NCBI GenBank assembly: GCA_019118665.1
Contig: DWYM01000031.1
Location: 1-36,211, forward strand
Length of the DNA: 36,211 nt
Direction: 5' to 3'
Source of the DNA: Candidatus Mediterraneibacter intestinipullorum
Lineage (GTDB): Bacteria; Bacillota; Clostridia; Lachnospirales; Lachnospiraceae
A program made the translations under genes and the position numbers. Shown one piece after another: positions 1-6,514 of the stretch. Within the stretch, counting starts at the first letter, position 1. Each line of letters opens with the position of its first letter. The notes under the pieces are model-generated. The model worked only from the letters and a program-made list of their open reading frames with translations. It had not been told where the DNA came from and did not search any database.

Positions 1-660
1 CTCTGTGTTTGCCTTGTCAAGAAGCGCCATACAGTCTACGCCGTATTTTCCGGTCTCCATTGTGAGCGCCACCAGATCGTCAACCGTCAGGGCATCGTTC
101 AGAGTGGCTGCAAGAGCACGCTGGAGAAAAGCGTCTGTTTCCTTGCTCTCAGCTAAAAGAGCGTTGGCGTGCCTTGTGTACGCGGACAGTCCTTTCAATC
201 CATAGGTGATGAGCTCTCTCAGGCTTCGGATGTCCTCATCTTCGGTTGAGAGAACTCCGGTCAGGGCAGCCTTTTCCTCAAAAGTATCCTCTGCTCCGTT
301 CCACAGGGAGGCTTCCGGAAGAGAACTCTGATCTTTTACCTGCGGGAGCAGTTCCTGAGTTGTCTTCAGTGTTTCTTTGATGCGGGCAATGATCGCTTCC
401 TTGTCAAAATTGGCGTTTGTGATGGTGACAAAGAGATTCAGGGTGATGAGGCGGTCGATCCGTTCCGGGACACCGGCGCCCTCGGCCCGCATCTGTGTCG
501 TGACCGCGCAGAGTCCTTTTGTCACATACACGAGCAGATCCTGCATAGCTGCTACATCCGGTTTCTTGCCGCAGACACCGGACATGGTACATCCACTGCA
601 CCCGGCGGTCTCCTGACATTGATAGCAGAACATCTTTTGTGTTTTTGTTCCAGTTTCCAT
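1..660 (-). CDS. hcp: Hybrid cluster protein (hydroxylamine reductase), N-terminal part, cut by window edge
   Basis: This is the first 220 codons of an Hcp, reading leftward and running off the window at base 1. The start is ATG at 660-658, with AAAGGAGG about 8 bases upstream on the minus strand. The N-terminus carries FCYQCQET then SGCTMSGVCGK, which gives a C-x2-C-x8-C-x5-C pattern (Cys12, 15, 24, 30). That is the iron-sulfur signature of Hcp from anaerobes. The family holds a cubane cluster plus a hybrid Fe-S-O cluster; it has hydroxylamine and NO reductase activity and is linked to nitrosative stress defence in the cytoplasm. The divergent neighbour is a Crp/Fnr regulator, an arrangement typical of hcp loci. 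The catalytic hybrid-cluster ligands lie beyond the window, so only the N-terminal half can be judged. Confidence 0.95.
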   Translation of the reverse strand, partial: METGTKTQKMFCYQCQETAGCSGCTMSGVCGKKPDVAAMQDLLVYVTKGLCAVTTQMRAEGAGVPERIDRLITLNLFVTITNANFDKEAIIARIKETLKTTQELLPQVKDQSSLPEASLWNGAEDTFEEKAALTGVLSTEDEDIRSLRELITYGLKGLSAYTRHANALLAESKETDAFLQRALAATLNDALTVDDLVALTMETGKYGVDCMALLDKANTE

Positions 661-784
661 TTCTTATGTCCTCCTTTAGTGATGATCACAATACTTTGTT
701 TTAGACCTTGTCAGATCCTGTGATATGAGTATAATATAATCATGACGATCATGATGTTGTTATAACAACAAAAAAGGAGAAAAA
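661..784. promoter_or_regulatory. hcp / Crp-Fnr divergent intergenic region with three palindromes and a + strand promoter
   Basis: The + strand has a -35 TTGTCA (708-713) and a -10 TATAAT (730-735), 16 bases apart, so transcription should begin near 742. Three palindromes are visible: GTGAT-G-ATCAC at 679-689 near the hcp side, ATCATGA-CGA-TCATGAT at 739-755 over the predicted start point, and the perfect 14-mer GTTGTTATAACAAC at 756-769 just before the regulator's ribosome binding site. Their size fits dimeric Crp/Fnr operators, and the one over the start site would suit autorepression. A weak minus-strand promoter for hcp (CTGACA, then TATTGT at 693-688, 15 bases apart) is possible but uncertain. 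Which palindrome is the true operator is not decidable here. Confidence 0.6.
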
Positions 785-1459
785 ATGAATTTTTTGTATT
801 TATCTAAAACAGCCCTCTTTCAGGGGAGCACTGCGGAGGAGACAGAAAAGATCTTAAGCTGCCTGGGGGCTGAGGAAAAACATTATAGAAAGGAAGAGAT
901 CATCTGCCATATGGGAGACACAGTGACTTCTCTTGGCGTTGTGATCTCCGGGAGCGTTCTGATAGAAAACGACGATATCTGGGGGAACCGCAGTATTTTG
1001 GACCGCGTGGGACCCGGGCAGATCTTCGCGGAGACCTATGCCTGTGTGCCGGGAGAAAAGCTGATGGTCAATGTGACTGCCGCGGAGGATACGGTCATTC
1101 TTTTTCTGGACGTGGGCAGGATCATACGCACCTGCCCGAACTCCTGCGCCTATCACAGCAAACTGATCCGCAATCTTCTTTCCATATCCGCGCAGAAGAA
1201 CCTCAATCTGTCCCAGAGGATCTTTAACACGTCGTCAAAAACGATCAGGGGGAGGCTGTTGTCCTACCTGTCCGATCAGGCGGTACTACGAGGTGAGCAG
1301 CAGTTTGACATCCCCTTTAACCGGCGGCAGCTGGCGGATTATCTGGGGGTGGACCGGTCCGCGATGTCAAATGAATTGAGCAAGATGCAGCGGGAAGGGC
1401 TGATCCGGGTGGAAAGGAATCACTTTGAGCTTTTGTCAGGAGAACTGACGGGAGTATGA
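785..1459 (+). CDS. Crp/Fnr-family transcriptional regulator (HcpR-like by context)
   Basis: This 224-residue protein has the Crp/Fnr layout. A cyclic-nucleotide-binding-type beta roll covers about residues 15-110 (GVVISGSVLIEND, RVGPGQIFAE), a dimerisation helix about 120-150, and a C-terminal winged helix about 170-215 with the helix-turn-helix QLADYLGVDRSAMSNEL. The start ATG follows AAAGGAG with suitable spacing. There is no N-terminal FNR-type cysteine cluster, although scattered cysteines are present (26, 41, 87, 117, 121), so a 4Fe-4S oxygen sensor of the FNR type is unlikely. Divergence from hcp suggests an HcpR-like role controlling hcp in response to NO or related stress. That is inference from context; HcpR proteins elsewhere are reported to use heme. 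It converges on rpsT and shares a terminator with it. Confidence 0.88.
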   Translation: MNFLYLSKTALFQGSTAEETEKILSCLGAEEKHYRKEEIICHMGDTVTSLGVVISGSVLIENDDIWGNRSILDRVGPGQIFAETYACVPGEKLMVNVTAAEDTVILFLDVGRIIRTCPNSCAYHSKLIRNLLSISAQKNLNLSQRIFNTSSKTIRGRLLSYLSDQAVLRGEQQFDIPFNRRQLADYLGVDRSAMSNELSKMQREGLIRVERNHFELLSGELTGV

Positions 1460-1519
1460 GGCGGGAGGGCAAGAGAGCAGAACCGGGAGAGCAAGGTTGG
1501 GGAGGGGGTGCCCCGCAAA

Positions 1520-1553
1520 AAAAGACATCCGTCTGACGGTACGGATGTCTTTT
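1520..1553. terminator. Bidirectional terminator between the Crp/Fnr gene and rpsT
   Basis: Arms 1521-1532 and 1541-1552 pair perfectly over 12 bases around an 8-base loop; one further A-T pair is possible outside. On the minus strand the stem is followed by seven T, so it should end rpsT efficiently. On the + strand the T run is only four, giving a weaker terminator for the Crp/Fnr gene. Confidence 0.85.
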
Positions 1554-1570
1554 CAATGATCTCTATAAAA

Positions 1571-1834
1571 TTAAGCAATACTGTTAACAGCTTTTGACAG
1601 ACGAGAGATTTTTCTGGAAACCGTTTTCTTGTGGTAAACACCCTTGCTTCCTGCCTTGGAAATCTCAACGATCGCTGCGTGCAGTGCAGTCTTAGCTGCC
1701 TCTGCGTCTTTCTGAGCAACAGCAGTGTCAACTTTTTTAACAGCAGTCTTTACTTTAGATTTGATTGCCTTGTTTCTTGCAGCCTTTGTCTCGTTTACTA
1801 AAATTCTTTTCTTAGCAGACTTAATGTTAGTCAA
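1571..1834 (-). CDS. rpsT: 30S ribosomal protein S20, TTG start
   Basis: The 87-residue product is basic and alanine/lysine rich (TNIKSAKKRI near the start, KGVYHKKTVSRKISRLSKAV near the end), which is diagnostic of S20. S20 binds 16S rRNA in the body of the small subunit. The start is TTG at 1834-1832: GGAGG lies 8 bases upstream, and S20 proteins normally begin M-x-NIKSAKKR. The open frame continues upstream to 1900, but the extra residues have no S20 character. The E. coli rpsT gene also starts with UUG and is translationally autoregulated, so the rare codon may be functional. It is monocistronic, with its own promoter (1956-1928) and terminator (1553-1520). Confidence 0.95.
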   Translation of the reverse strand: MTNIKSAKKRILVNETKAARNKAIKSKVKTAVKKVDTAVAQKDAEAAKTALHAAIVEISKAGSKGVYHKKTVSRKISRLSKAVNSIA

Positions 1835-1927
1835 TCTGTACACCTCCAAATATAACATGAAATTCAAATGTAGATCATGTATCCCAACAGATTCGGACAC
1901 GGACGCTCCGCTGGAACATACTCATTC

Positions 1928-1956
1928 ATTTTATGCTAACTGGAAGGGGTTGTCAA
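1928..1956 (-). promoter_or_regulatory. rpsT promoter (sigma-A type)
   Basis: On the minus strand a consensus TTGACA (1956-1951) and TAAAAT (1933-1928) are separated by exactly 17 bases. Transcription should start near 1921, giving an 87-base leader before the TTG codon. Inside the leader a short CGGA-GCG-TCCG hairpin is possible. I see no classical riboswitch. Confidence 0.85.
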
Positions 1957-2001
1957 TACATATTTTGAGAAATATTGAGAAAACTGTATTAACAGTTCAG
2001 C

Positions 2002-2062
2002 CATACATCTTTGCGCGAAGGCAGATCATGCTTGCATGAGCCTGCCAGCGCAAAGATGTATG
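2002..2062. repeat. Long near-perfect palindrome between rpsT and gpr
   Basis: Arms 2002-2016 and 2048-2062 are perfect 15-base inverted repeats. Inside them 2020-2024 pairs with 2042-2046 and 2026-2031 with 2034-2039, so almost the whole 61 bases can fold into one hairpin with small bulges. No T run follows on either strand, so it is not an ordinary terminator. It lies upstream of the rpsT promoter, outside that transcript, and 60-120 bases before gpr. It could be a leader structure of gpr, a palindromic repeat unit, or a small RNA. Nothing in the sequence decides between these. Confidence 0.7.
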
Positions 2063-2121
2063 AGATGAGCGCCAGCACATGAGCAAAAAAGTGGCGCATG
2101 CCGGGAAAGCGAGGATAAATC

Positions 2122-3111
2122 ATGTTGAGAAATTACAGTGTGAGGACAGATCTTGCCTTAGAGGAGAAGGAGCGGTTCGAGTCGGATAATGTGGAGATCC
2201 CCGGGGTTGTGCTGGAGGAGGATTATGATGAGGAAAAGGAAATGCGGATTACCCGTGTGGAGATCGAGACTGAGAACGGAGCGAAGGCGATGGGAAAGCC
2301 GACAGGGACCTATCTGACGCTGGAGACGCCGAACCTTGCCCTTCCTGATGATGACACACATATGGAGATCGCGTCAGAACTTTGCCGGCATATCCGTGAA
2401 CTGATCGATAAAAATATTGATAGGGGCGGGGAAGGGAAAGAGGAGACGGAAGACGGAGACCTGTCTGTTCTTGTTGTCGGTCTGGGCAACCGGGAAGTGA
2501 CGCCCGATGCCCTTGGTCCTTATGTGGCAGATCATCTTGCGGTAAACCGGCACATTGTAAAGGAATACGGAAAATATGCCATGGGCATGGAACAGGCAAA
2601 AATGATCAGCGCCATCGTCCCGGGCGTCATGGGACAGACCGGGATGGAGAGCTCAGAGATTGTCCGGGGGATCATCGCGGAGACGCATCCGGATATCGTG
2701 ATCGCGGTAGACGCTCTGGCGGCGCGCAACAGCAGACGGCTGAACCGGACGGTACAGATCGCGGATACAGGGATCCATCCAGGCTCAGGCGTGGGAAACC
2801 ACAGGATCGGCATGACGAAAGAGTCGCTTGGAGTGCCTGTGATCGGTATCGGGGTTCCCACCGTAGTTGATGCGGCGACGATCGTAAATGATACGATGGA
2901 AAATTTTATCCGTGCCCTGGAATCATCAGACGCTCTCAAGGGAGTGGGGAAGGAACTTCGTTCCTACAGCGCGGGGGAGAAATATGAGTTTGTCAAGGAG
3001 CTGATCGCGCCTCATTTAAATGGGATGTTCGTGACGCCGAAGGATGTGGATGAACTGATCCATCATATCAGCCATACCATCTCCGAGGCAATCAACATGC
3101 TTTTTGCGTAA
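2122..3111 (+). CDS. gpr: Germination protease GPR
   Basis: The 329-residue product matches the spore endopeptidase that degrades small acid-soluble proteins when spores germinate. Signature stretches are VGLGNREVTPDALGP, APGVMG-like IVPGVMGQTG, AVDALAARNSRR, DTGIHPGSGVGN and GVPVIGIGVPTVVDA. Asp129 and Asp197 correspond in context to the two aspartates considered essential in the Bacillus enzyme. GPR is made as a zymogen; the conserved RTD-LAL at residues 8-13 suggests removal of only about 10 N-terminal residues, shorter than in Bacillus. The ribosome binding site is weak (GAGG). I could not recognise a sigma-F or sigma-G promoter upstream. The order gpr-spoIIP is the same as in Bacillus. 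Confidence 0.96.
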   Translation: MLRNYSVRTDLALEEKERFESDNVEIPGVVLEEDYDEEKEMRITRVEIETENGAKAMGKPTGTYLTLETPNLALPDDDTHMEIASELCRHIRELIDKNIDRGGEGKEETEDGDLSVLVVGLGNREVTPDALGPYVADHLAVNRHIVKEYGKYAMGMEQAKMISAIVPGVMGQTGMESSEIVRGIIAETHPDIVIAVDALAARNSRRLNRTVQIADTGIHPGSGVGNHRIGMTKESLGVPVIGIGVPTVVDAATIVNDTMENFIRALESSDALKGVGKELRSYSAGEKYEFVKELIAPHLNGMFVTPKDVDELIHHISHTISEAINMLFA

Positions 3112-3114
3112 CTG

Positions 3115-3143
3115 TCATAACTGATTCGGAGTGAGCATACAAT
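3115..3143 (+). promoter_or_regulatory. Sigma-E-like promoter of spoIIP
   Basis: TCATAAC (3115-3121) and CATACAAT (3136-3143) are 14 bases apart. The -10 element fits the sigma-E consensus CATACAMT exactly, and the -35 fits KMATATT at five of seven positions. Transcription would begin near 3150, upstream of the ATG at 3179 but downstream of the in-frame GTG at 3131. This fits known mother-cell expression of spoIIP. It is a by-eye match. Confidence 0.65.
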
Positions 3144-3178
3144 TTCAGGAGAAAAGGCGGGGAGGGGATTCCGCTCTG

Positions 3179-4366
3179 ATGACAGGAAAGATAAGAACAC
3201 GAAAATCCGGACAGATAAAAGCCGCGGCGCCGGTCCTTCTTCTGGCCGCCTGCCTGATATGGAGCACGGCAGGCGGGAGCAGGGGATCCTGGCGCTATGA
3301 TTTCCAGAACAGGATCTTTACGAGCGCTGAAGAGATGTACATGCCGGGGCTTGCTTATCTGAACCGCACACCCGGGAAAGGGATACAGGAATGGGTGACG
3401 GAAAAGGCTTTCGCATGGCTTCCTCTCATAACCTATGCAGAAGACCATGCGGCAGACAGCCCTGCGATAGAAGATGAGGAAACACTGGCGAAGATCCTGG
3501 AGGCTCAGGCAAATGACGAGAACGCGGTGGATGAGAACGGAAATCTGGTGGGCGATCCTGGGCAGGCGGAGACAGTAGCACAGCCCGCCGCACCAACCGT
3601 GGACATGTCCATTGAGAAGCTCAGGGATTTTGATTATCTTCTCAGTAATTTTTATACAGTGGACAGTTCCACTATGATCGGCCCTGAGCAGCTGAATGCG
3701 GATGACCTCCTGGGCAGGAGCATGAAGATCGACAACACGACGGGAGGACCGAAGGTGATCATCTTCCACACCCATTCCCAGGAAGAGTTTGTAGATTCTA
3801 CTCCGGGAGATCCTGCAACCAGTATTGTTGGCATGGGAGAGTATCTGACCCAGCTTTTAAATGAAAAAGGAATTGAGACGATCCATGATACAGGGGTTTA
3901 TGATATCATTAACGGCCAGCTTGACCGCAGTAATGCGTATGAAAACGCGGAGGCCTCAGTGCGTCCTCTTATCGAGGCGAATCCGACTCTGGAGGTGGCT
4001 ATCGATCTTCACCGGGACGGCGTGGCAGAGGGCACCCATCTGGTGACAGAGATCAATGGGAAGCCAACGGCAAAGATCATGTATTTTAACGGACTGAGCC
4101 GGACGCGCACCAACGGGGATATTGACTATCTTTATAATCCGTACATACAGGATAATCTCGCGTTTTCCCTTCAGATGCAGCTCGCATCCGAAAGTCTGTA
4201 TCCGGGATTTGTCCGGCACATCTATCTGAGGGCATACCGGTATAATCTCCATCTTCTTCCCAAGTCACTTCTCGTCGAGGCGGGAGCGCAGACAAACACA
4301 GTAGAAGAAATGCGGAATGCCATGGAAGTCCTGGCAGACACTCTGGCACATGTGATCCTGGAGTAA
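3179..4366 (+). CDS. spoIIP: Stage II sporulation protein P (peptidoglycan amidase/endopeptidase)
   Basis: The 395-residue protein has one N-terminal membrane segment (about residues 14-31: AAAPVLLLAACLIWSTAGG), a variable linker, then the SpoIIP hydrolase domain from about residue 190 to the end. Visible motifs are IIFHTHSQE (His197, His199), VAIDLHRDGV (His278) and LLVEAGAQTN, consistent with a zinc-dependent amidase of the SpoIID-SpoIIM-SpoIIP engulfment machine. Length is close to the roughly 400 residues of the Bacillus protein. I chose ATG 3179 over an in-frame GTG at 3131: GGGGAGGGG precedes the ATG, and the sigma-E-like promoter at 3115-3143 lies downstream of the GTG. The product should sit in the mother-cell membrane facing the septal wall. 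Confidence 0.93.
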   Translation: MTGKIRTRKSGQIKAAAPVLLLAACLIWSTAGGSRGSWRYDFQNRIFTSAEEMYMPGLAYLNRTPGKGIQEWVTEKAFAWLPLITYAEDHAADSPAIEDEETLAKILEAQANDENAVDENGNLVGDPGQAETVAQPAAPTVDMSIEKLRDFDYLLSNFYTVDSSTMIGPEQLNADDLLGRSMKIDNTTGGPKVIIFHTHSQEEFVDSTPGDPATSIVGMGEYLTQLLNEKGIETIHDTGVYDIINGQLDRSNAYENAEASVRPLIEANPTLEVAIDLHRDGVAEGTHLVTEINGKPTAKIMYFNGLSRTRTNGDIDYLYNPYIQDNLAFSLQMQLASESLYPGFVRHIYLRAYRYNLHLLPKSLLVEAGAQTNTVEEMRNAMEVLADTLAHVILE

Positions 4367-4403
4367 ATATTTTCCGACATCATCCCGGGAAAAATTCATT
4401 TTA

Positions 4404-4445
4404 GGGACGGTCATCCTATATCTGGTGGCGGTCCCGCATTTTTTT
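4404..4445 (+). terminator. Terminator after spoIIP
   Basis: GGGAC (4404-4408) pairs with GTCCC (4431-4435). The stem extends inward to about 12 pairs with one G-G mismatch and two G-U pairs, and is followed by a run of seven T at 4439-4445. It separates the sporulation genes from the topoisomerase operon. Confidence 0.8.
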
Positions 4446-4447
4446 GT

Positions 4448-4476
4448 TTGCAAATCACAAGAACTGGTGGTATAGT
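4448..4476 (+). promoter_or_regulatory. Promoter of the topoisomerase operon
   Basis: TTGCAA (4448-4453) and TATAGT (4471-4476) are 17 bases apart; transcription should begin near 4483. The leader to the start codon is about 93 bases. It holds a hairpin with arms 4528-4538 and 4543-4552 (one bulged A, loop GGGC) that is not followed by T residues. Confidence 0.7.
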
Positions 4477-4575
4477 ATGTAATGGTGTGTTCTGCACTTT
4501 TGCAGGACCCGGTAAGAACGAACCCTCCACAAAAAGCCGGGCGGCTTTTGTGTACAGAGGAAAAGGAGAATGAAA

Positions 4576-6498
4576 ATGGCAGCTAAAAATGCATACGATG
4601 CAGGCAGTATCGCGGTGCTTGAAGGACTGGAGGCAGTCAGAAAACGCCCTGGCATGTATATCGGAAGTGTATCTACTAAAGGTTTAAACCACCTTATCTA
4701 CGAGATCGTGGACAATTCGGTGGACGAGCACCTGGCAGGATACTGTTCGGAGATTTGTGTGACCCTTGAAAAGGATGGATCTTCGACGGTAACAGACAAT
4801 GGGCGGGGAATCCCGGTGGACATGCACCAGAAAGGAGTGTCCGCGGCAAGGCTCGTGTTCACCACGCTGCACGCGGGAGGAAAATTTGATGATTCCGCTT
4901 ATAAGACCAGCGGCGGTCTGCACGGTGTAGGCTCCTCCGTTGTGAATGCGCTTTCTGCCTATATGGATGTAAAGATCAGCAGGGACGGTTATATCCACTA
5001 CGACCGTTATGAGAGAGGCATCCCGGTGGTCGCTCTGGAGGATGGTCTGCTGCCGAAGATCGGGAAGACAAGGAAGACAGGCACCACAGTGAATTTCCTT
5101 CCGGATGATACGATATTTGAGAGGACGAAATTCCGGGCGGAAGAAGTAAAGAGCCGTCTCCACGAGACAGCATACTTAAATCCGGAGCTGACCATCACAT
5201 TCGAAGATAAGCGTCTCGATGAACCGGAGCGGGTCGTATATCACGAGCCGGAAGGGATCACTGGCTTTATCCGCGATCTGAATAAGAAAAAAGAAACCCT
5301 GCATGAGCCGGTCTATTTTAGAGGGGAGTCCGAGGGCGTAGAAGTAGAAGTGGCGCTGCAGTATGTAAATGAATTCCATGAAAATGTGCTCGGTTTTTGC
5401 AACAACATCTACAATGCGGAGGGGGGCACCCACCTGACTGGGTTTAAGACCACGTTTACTACGGTCATGAACCAGTATGCGAGAGAGCTGGGCATCCTGA
5501 AGGAGAAGGACGCCAACTTTACAGGAGCGGACATCCGAAACGGCATGACAGCCATTGTCTCCATCAAGCATCCGGACCCTAGGTTTGAGGGGCAGACAAA
5601 GACAAAGCTGGACAACCCGGACGCTTCCAAAGCTGTGGGAAAGGTGACAGGAGACGAGATCGTCCGGTACTTTGACCGGAATCTGGATACCCTAAAGACT
5701 GTACTCTCCAGTGCGGAGAAGGCGGCTAAGATCAGAAAGACAGAGGAGAAGGCAAAGACAAACCTGCTCACCAAACAGAAATACTCCTTTGACAGCAACG
5801 GAAAGCTGGCCAACTGTGAGAGCCGAGATCCCAAGAAATGTGAGATATTTATCGTGGAGGGAGATTCCGCCGGCGGCTCCGCAAAGACAGCGAGAGACCG
5901 GAATTTCCAGGCCATCCTTCCGATCCGCGGCAAGATACTGAACGTGGAGAAGGCGAGCATTGACAAGATCCTCGCCAACGCGGAGATCAAGGCGATGATC
6001 AATGCCTTTGGCTGCGGGTTTTCTGAAGGGTATGGAAATGACTTTGATATCACGAAATTAAGATATGACAAGATCATCATCATGGCGGACGCGGACGTGG
6101 ACGGCGCCCATATATCTACACTGCTCCTCACTCTGTTCTACCGGTTCATGCCGGAACTGATCTACGAGGGACATGTGTATATTGCCATGCCGCCTCTCTA
6201 CAAGGCGATGCCAAAGAGCGGGGAGGAGGAATACCTCTATGATGACAAGGCGCTGGAGAAGTATCGGAAGACACATAACGGTCCGTTCACTCTCCAGAGA
6301 TACAAAGGACTCGGGGAGATGGACGCGGAGCAGCTGTGGGAGACAACTCTTGATCCGGAAAGGCGTCTCCTCAAACTGGTCGAGATCGAGGACGCAAGGA
6401 TGGCGTCCGGGGTGACGGAGATGCTCATGGGCATGGAGGTACCGCCGAGGCGCGCGTTTATCTATGAAAACGCGACAGAGGCAGAGCTGGATATCTGA
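4576..6498 (+). CDS. Type IIA DNA topoisomerase subunit B (ParE/GyrB family)
   Basis: This 640-residue ATPase subunit carries a GHKL ATP-binding domain (EIVDNSVDE, DNGRGIPV, GGLHGVGSSVVNALS in residues 35-130) and a transducer domain. The TOPRIM domain has EGDSAGGS from Glu428, the metal-binding Asp505/507/509 in MADADVDGAH, and QRYKGLGEMD near the C-terminus. Start choice: ATG 4570 lies only one base after GGAG, whereas ATG 4576 has a normal 7-base gap, so 4576 is preferred. It is followed 16 bases later by the A subunit. Gyrase and topoisomerase IV B subunits are hard to separate by motif; the partner's C-terminal domain (no GyrA box) favours a topoisomerase IV-like enzyme, so I leave the symbol open. 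Confidence 0.92.
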   Translation: MAAKNAYDAGSIAVLEGLEAVRKRPGMYIGSVSTKGLNHLIYEIVDNSVDEHLAGYCSEICVTLEKDGSSTVTDNGRGIPVDMHQKGVSAARLVFTTLHAGGKFDDSAYKTSGGLHGVGSSVVNALSAYMDVKISRDGYIHYDRYERGIPVVALEDGLLPKIGKTRKTGTTVNFLPDDTIFERTKFRAEEVKSRLHETAYLNPELTITFEDKRLDEPERVVYHEPEGITGFIRDLNKKKETLHEPVYFRGESEGVEVEVALQYVNEFHENVLGFCNNIYNAEGGTHLTGFKTTFTTVMNQYARELGILKEKDANFTGADIRNGMTAIVSIKHPDPRFEGQTKTKLDNPDASKAVGKVTGDEIVRYFDRNLDTLKTVLSSAEKAAKIRKTEEKAKTNLLTKQKYSFDSNGKLANCESRDPKKCEIFIVEGDSAGGSAKTARDRNFQAILPIRGKILNVEKASIDKILANAEIKAMINAFGCGFSEGYGNDFDITKLRYDKIIIMADADVDGAHISTLLLTLFYRFMPELIYEGHVYIAMPPLYKAMPKSGEEEYLYDDKALEKYRKTHNGPFTLQRYKGLGEMDAEQLWETTLDPERRLLKLVEIEDARMASGVTEMLMGMEVPPRRAFIYENATEAELDI

Positions 6499-6514
6499 TA
6501 AAGGAGAATGAGGA

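Noticed and set aside
1-660. Short + strand frames at 5-205 and 377-616
   Set aside because: They lie antisense to the conserved hcp reading frame, which has the cysteine signature and a good ribosome binding site.
3131-3178. Upstream GTG start for spoIIP
   Set aside because: The sigma-E-like -10 element lies downstream of this GTG, and a much better ribosome binding site precedes ATG 3179.
3092-3775. 227-codon minus-strand frame across the gpr-spoIIP junction
   Set aside because: It is antisense to spoIIP, including its promoter, with no protein family resemblance.
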